Assembly: GCA_900752815.1 (NCBI GenBank)
Contig: CAADWS010000159.1
Coordinates: 1-16,750, forward strand
DNA from: Bacteroidaceae bacterium
GTDB lineage: Bacteria; Bacteroidota; Bacteroidia; Bacteroidales; Bacteroidaceae
Direction of reading: 5' to 3'
Length of the DNA stretch: 16,750 bases
This document shows positions 14,335-16,750 of this stretch, piece after piece. The notes under the pieces were generated by a model that ran no database searches, was not told where the DNA came from, and worked only from the letters and a program-made list of their open reading frames with translations. The first letter of the stretch is position 1, and every line of letters starts with the position of its first letter. Made by a program: the position numbers and the translations under genes.

Positions 14335-14376
14335 TTTTATTGTGAGTCTTAATGGTTGACTAAGGATATTCCTGAA

Positions 14377-14979
14377 TTAATCGAAGCTGACAGTCGGTGC
14401 TTCCTGGGCTTCAGCTGTGGCTTCGAACTTGGTTTTCTTTTCAAAGCCGAACATGCCGGCCAGAAGATTTCGGGGGAAGCGGCGCACCGCCATATTATAG
14501 GCTTGCACGGCTTCGTTGTAGCGTTGCCGGCTTTCGTTGATGCGGTTTTCCGTACCCTCCAGTTGTGCCTGCAGTTCCGAGAAGTTTTCGTTCGCTTTCA
14601 GGTCGGGATAGTTTTCGGTGAGCGCCAGCAGTTTTCCCAGGGCTGTGGAAAGTTCGCCCTGTGCAGCCTGAAACTGCTGCATCTTTTCCGGAGTCATATT
14701 GTCGGCATCGACGGTGATTTGTGTGGCTTTGGCGCGTGCTGCCACAACGCCTTCGAGCGTCTGGCTCTCGTGTTGGGCGTAACCTTTGACTGTGTTCACC
14801 AAGTTGGGGATGAGGTCGCTTCGGCGTTGGTACTGCGTCTGCACGTTGCTCCAGGCCGTGCCGGCTTTTTCGTCCAGGTCAACAAATTGGTTGTAGCTGT
14901 TCCATCCGAACCCGACGAGGGCCAACGCGATGACAAGCAGAACAATCAGGATAATCGGGCCTTTTGATGTTTTACTCAT
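14377..14979 (-). CDS. LemA family protein
   Basis: A 200-aa protein with one N-terminal membrane helix (residues 9-24, IILIVLLVIALALVGF) and a long helical domain outside it. The LemA signature is visible: SNVQTQYQRRSDLIPNLVNT (44-63), then VKGYAQHESQTLEGVVAARA, LLALTENYPDLKANENF and the Tyr/Asn-rich RINESRQRYNEAVQAYN. The tail (ATAEAQEAPTVSFD) is acidic and likely disordered. LemA proteins anchor a coiled-coil-like four-helix bundle at the membrane; the molecular function is not established. It starts 96 nt after the TPM-domain gene on the same strand, a pairing seen in many bacteria, and precedes purM. Confidence 0.95.
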   Translation of the reverse strand: MSKTSKGPIILIVLLVIALALVGFGWNSYNQFVDLDEKAGTAWSNVQTQYQRRSDLIPNLVNTVKGYAQHESQTLEGVVAARAKATQITVDADNMTPEKMQQFQAAQGELSTALGKLLALTENYPDLKANENFSELQAQLEGTENRINESRQRYNEAVQAYNMAVRRFPRNLLAGMFGFEKKTKFEATAEAQEAPTVSFD

Positions 14980-15075
14980 ATAATTTGTATTTTTTAGTTC
15001 AGTGATAAGAATAATTTCCGGATGTGTGGCGATGCGGTTCGTCTGAATGCGGAATGCCGGACTGCCCTCTTTTTT

Positions 15076-16008
15076 TTAGAAGCGGCCGCCTGAACCACCT
15101 CCGCCGAAACTGCCTCCGCCAAAGCTGCCTCCGCCGAAACCGCCGCCCCAGCTTCCTCCGCCCCAGCGGCTGGTGTGTCCTCCCATGATGATGGGCGGGA
15201 CAAACATGCCTCCGCTGCCGAAGTGGGTGGGCTCGTCGGTATCGTCAATTTCGGTATGTCCGCAGTGGCTGCACCGCCAGATGTTTTGGGTCCGCCATTG
15301 GTTTCCGACGCGGCTGCGTCGCGTCTTGACGAGCATCAGGCTGCCTTTCCCTTTGCACCTGGGGCAATTGCGCCGGGCTTTGTTCCGTATACGGAAGATG
15401 AGGAGAAAGAGAATGAACAGACTGAAGCAAATCACGAGTCCCAGCACGGCGCCGTCGTCTTCCGTCTTGCGGTATTTCCGCTGTAGCGTCTCGTCGCCCA
15501 TCACGTAACCTTCAATGGCTTTTACCGATTCGTAGATGGCGCTGTCCCAGTCTCCTTTTTTCAGGGCAGGCACCATGACACGGTTCTGGATGCGCCGGCA
15601 GATGGCATCGGGCAATGTGCCTTCGAGTCCCTGTCCCGTGAGAAACTGGTAAACGCGGTCTTCAGTGCTCAGCACGATGATGAGGCCGGAGTTCTGTTCC
15701 TTGTCGCCTATGCCGTATTTCCGCCCCAAGTCCATGCCGAAACGGTAGGCGTCACCGCCGTCAATGCGGCGCACCGCCACGACGACGGTTTCCACCCCTT
15801 TTTCCTGTTTGAGCCGGGCCAGAATGCGGTCGGTTGAGCGGACAGCTTCGTCCGACATGACGCCGTCGGGATTGCACACAAAGCGTGTGCTGTCCTGCAG
15901 ATGCACCATCGGCAAGTTGTCGGGTGTCCACACTTCTGCCTTGAGCGGTGCCGTTATGAGGCAGAGCAGCAGAAGAATAATGATACGGAACTTTTTATAT
16001 TGGCGCAT
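15076..16008 (-). CDS. TPM-domain (YgcG-like) membrane protein with zinc ribbon
   Basis: I choose ATG 16008, giving 310 aa: it starts a clear signal peptide (MRQYKKFRIIILLLLCLITA, likely cleaved after LKA at 24), and the -7 box at 16081-16088 would put the mRNA start downstream of the frame's first ATG (16083). The TPM domain spans about 40-175 (VMSDEAVRSTDRIL, SGLIIVLSTEDRVYQFLTG, AIYESVKAIEGYV). A transmembrane helix follows at 187-206, then a putative zinc ribbon (Cys215, 218, 246, 249; CPRC and CSHC). The C-terminus is Gly-rich with GGGSFGG-type repeats. Orientation suggests the TPM domain outside and the ribbon inside. Function unknown. Paired with LemA. Confidence 0.9.
   Translation of the reverse strand: MRQYKKFRIIILLLLCLITAPLKAEVWTPDNLPMVHLQDSTRFVCNPDGVMSDEAVRSTDRILARLKQEKGVETVVVAVRRIDGGDAYRFGMDLGRKYGIGDKEQNSGLIIVLSTEDRVYQFLTGQGLEGTLPDAICRRIQNRVMVPALKKGDWDSAIYESVKAIEGYVMGDETLQRKYRKTEDDGAVLGLVICFSLFILFLLIFRIRNKARRNCPRCKGKGSLMLVKTRRSRVGNQWRTQNIWRCSHCGHTEIDDTDEPTHFGSGGMFVPPIIMGGHTSRWGGGSWGGGFGGGSFGGGSFGGGGSGGRF
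15085..15175 (-). repeat. Gly-rich repeat coding region of the TPM protein
   Basis: Imperfect 15-nt units around CTGCCTCCGCCGAAA and CTGCCTCCGCCAAAG (as read on the + strand) encode GGGSF/GGGGF-type repeats near the C-terminus. Such tails are typical of TPM/YgcG proteins; slippage could change copy number in frame. Confidence 0.7.
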
Positions 16009-16080
16009 GGCTGTGGCATGAATAAATGTAGTCCTTGTCCGGAGCGTAGGGCTTACGGCAGGCAGGGGCATACTTTTGTG

Positions 16081-16088
16081 CAAAGATA
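16081..16088 (-). promoter_or_regulatory. -7 box of the TPM-LemA operon promoter
   Basis: TATCTTTG on the - strand matches TAnnTTTG. TTTG occurs upstream at 16103-16106, but the spacer is 14 nt, shorter than the usual 19-21. A start near 16074-16077 gives a leader of about 67 nt and supports the ATG at 16008. Confidence 0.5.
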
Positions 16089-16345
16089 ATACAAACCGCT
16101 CACAAATGCGTAATCAAGGCTTTACTTTTTTCGCGGAAGCAACTGTGACAGCGTCGGTTGGACTGGTTGCCTTTACCAGGCCGTCCTGACGGTATCCGGC
16201 GGCAGTGCGAGTTCCTCCCGGCCGTCTGTCGGGAGAACAGGCAGCGAGTGTAATTCACGGTGGATTGAGTCGGTTTTCCGTTACGGCGGTTGGGGAAAGC
16301 AGGCCGGGTTCCCAGTGTGCCGCAGCGGTCTGCCGGGCATGAGTG

Positions 16346-16387
16346 GCATTTTTTGCGGATGTGGTTTCGGCGTTTTGCAAAAAATGC
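16346..16387. repeat. 11-bp perfect inverted repeat upstream of the nuclease
   Basis: GCATTTTTTGC (16346-16356) and GCAAAAAATGC (16377-16387) are perfect complements with a 20-nt loop, 46 nt before the nuclease ATG. The motif TTTGCAT recurs just after (16394-16400). It could be a regulator site or an mRNA 5' hairpin. Confidence 0.6.
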
Positions 16388-16433
16388 GTTTCTTTGCATT
16401 TCCTATTTGTCTTTTTATCAAAACCTATCCAGT

Positions 16434-16750
16434 ATGTTCAAGAAGATGACTCTTTTTCTGTCGCTCCTGCTGTGGGTGCAGTGGGTGGTGGCGCAGATTC
16501 CCGACGGCTATTATGATGCAGCGACCGGCACCAGTGGGAAATCCCTGAAAACGGCGCTTTACCGCATCATCGCTTCGCACACGGAGCGTACTTATACCGA
16601 CCTTTGGACCGACTTCAAGTCGACGGACAAGCGTGTGGACGGTAAGGTGTGGGACATGTATTCTGCCATTACCAACTATGATTTCGACAACGATAAGGCC
16701 GGAAACTACGGCCAGGAAGGAGATGTGTACAATCGTGAGCACTCTTTCCC
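16434..16750 (+). CDS. Secreted endonuclease I family protein, 5' part
   Basis: The ATG at 16434 opens a frame that runs off the window end, so about 105 residues are seen. The N-terminus MFKKMTLFLSLLLWVQWVVA is a signal peptide, probably cleaved before QIPDGYYDAA. The mature start YYDAATGTSGKSLKTALYRI, then HTERTYTDLW, DGKVWDMYS and VYNREHSFP match the endonuclease I family (Bacillus intracellular/extracellular nuclease-like; PF04231), with the REH of the catalytic His block at the very end of the window. The family cuts DNA or RNA non-specifically, and secretion suggests nutrient scavenging or extracellular DNA degradation. The remaining C-terminus, perhaps with a sorting domain, cannot be seen. 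Confidence 0.88.
   Translation, partial: MFKKMTLFLSLLLWVQWVVAQIPDGYYDAATGTSGKSLKTALYRIIASHTERTYTDLWTDFKSTDKRVDGKVWDMYSAITNYDFDNDKAGNYGQEGDVYNREHSF

Larger units (their letters stand above)
16009..16433. other. Structured spacer between divergent genes
   Basis: Holds the leader and -7 box of the TPM gene (16081-16088) and about 340 nt up to the nuclease start. Small stems are visible: CTCCCG/CGGGAG (16215-16236 region), GCAACT...GGTTGC in the 16140-16175 region, CCGTC/GACGG near 16182-16193, and the 11-bp inverted repeat at 16346-16387. A 99-codon frame on the - strand has no protein-like features. I find no tRNA-like fold and no clear + strand promoter for the nuclease. Confidence 0.6.

Noticed and set aside
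13171..14352. 393-codon + strand frame opposite purM
   Set aside because: An antisense shadow; PurM motifs on the - strand are unambiguous.
16100..16399. 99-codon - strand frame in the spacer before the nuclease
   Set aside because: It has no hydrophobic core or motif, and it covers the TPM promoter and the inverted repeat.

Overview
The window looks like chromosomal DNA from a Bacteroidales bacterium (Bacteroides, Phocaeicola, Prevotella or Paraprevotella type). I infer this from three things. Four candidate promoter sites carry the Bacteroidetes -7 motif TAnnTTTG, two of them with TTTG exactly 20 nt upstream. Shine-Dalgarno sequences are largely absent. PurM and RF1 have Bacteroidetes-style lengths and sequence. 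I do not name a genus. Most of the window is core or housekeeping DNA; I see no insertion sequence, prophage, CRISPR array, tRNA or rRNA.

Layout. (1) 1-3177, + strand: the 3' end of menA, a MATE efflux pump, a cytidylate-kinase-like P-loop protein and a YfcE-type metallophosphoesterase. They are tightly spaced or overlapping and end at a strong intrinsic terminator. (2) 3233-5222, - strand: a compact ABC ATPase / membrane protein / YtrA-type GntR regulator operon. It has a near-ideal promoter followed directly by a perfect 9+9 bp inverted repeat, the likely operator of the regulator. (3) 5223-5733: a long intergenic stretch with a second consensus promoter that runs straight into a strong terminator. 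(4) 5734-16008, - strand: read in transcription order, a TPM-domain protein, LemA, PurM, a 67-aa membrane peptide, RF1 (PrfA), a MerR regulator, RadA, a COG2509-type FAD protein, a RelA-like HD hydrolase and a sugar-phosphate nucleotidyltransferase. The last gene appears to be a separate unit, with a terminator before it, its own -7 box and a terminator after it. (5) 16009-16433: a structured spacer between divergent genes. (6) 16434-16750, + strand: the start of a secreted endonuclease I family nuclease, cut by the window end.

How the genes work together. TPM and LemA are commonly found side by side as envelope proteins of unresolved role. PurM makes the purine precursor AIR, RF1 ends translation at UAA/UAG, and RadA works in recombinational repair. 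The ABC/GntR operon is self-contained and probably autoregulated, responding to an unknown, possibly envelope-active, signal.

Most worth a second look: the GntR operator/promoter architecture and the degenerate Q-loop and signature of its ATPase, the promoter-then-terminator pair at 5471-5556, a four-copy 21-bp tandem repeat upstream of radA, a structured element with an antisense-facing terminator after purM, and the zinc-ribbon TPM protein. I found no clearly new multi-gene system; the novelty is mainly regulatory and non-coding.
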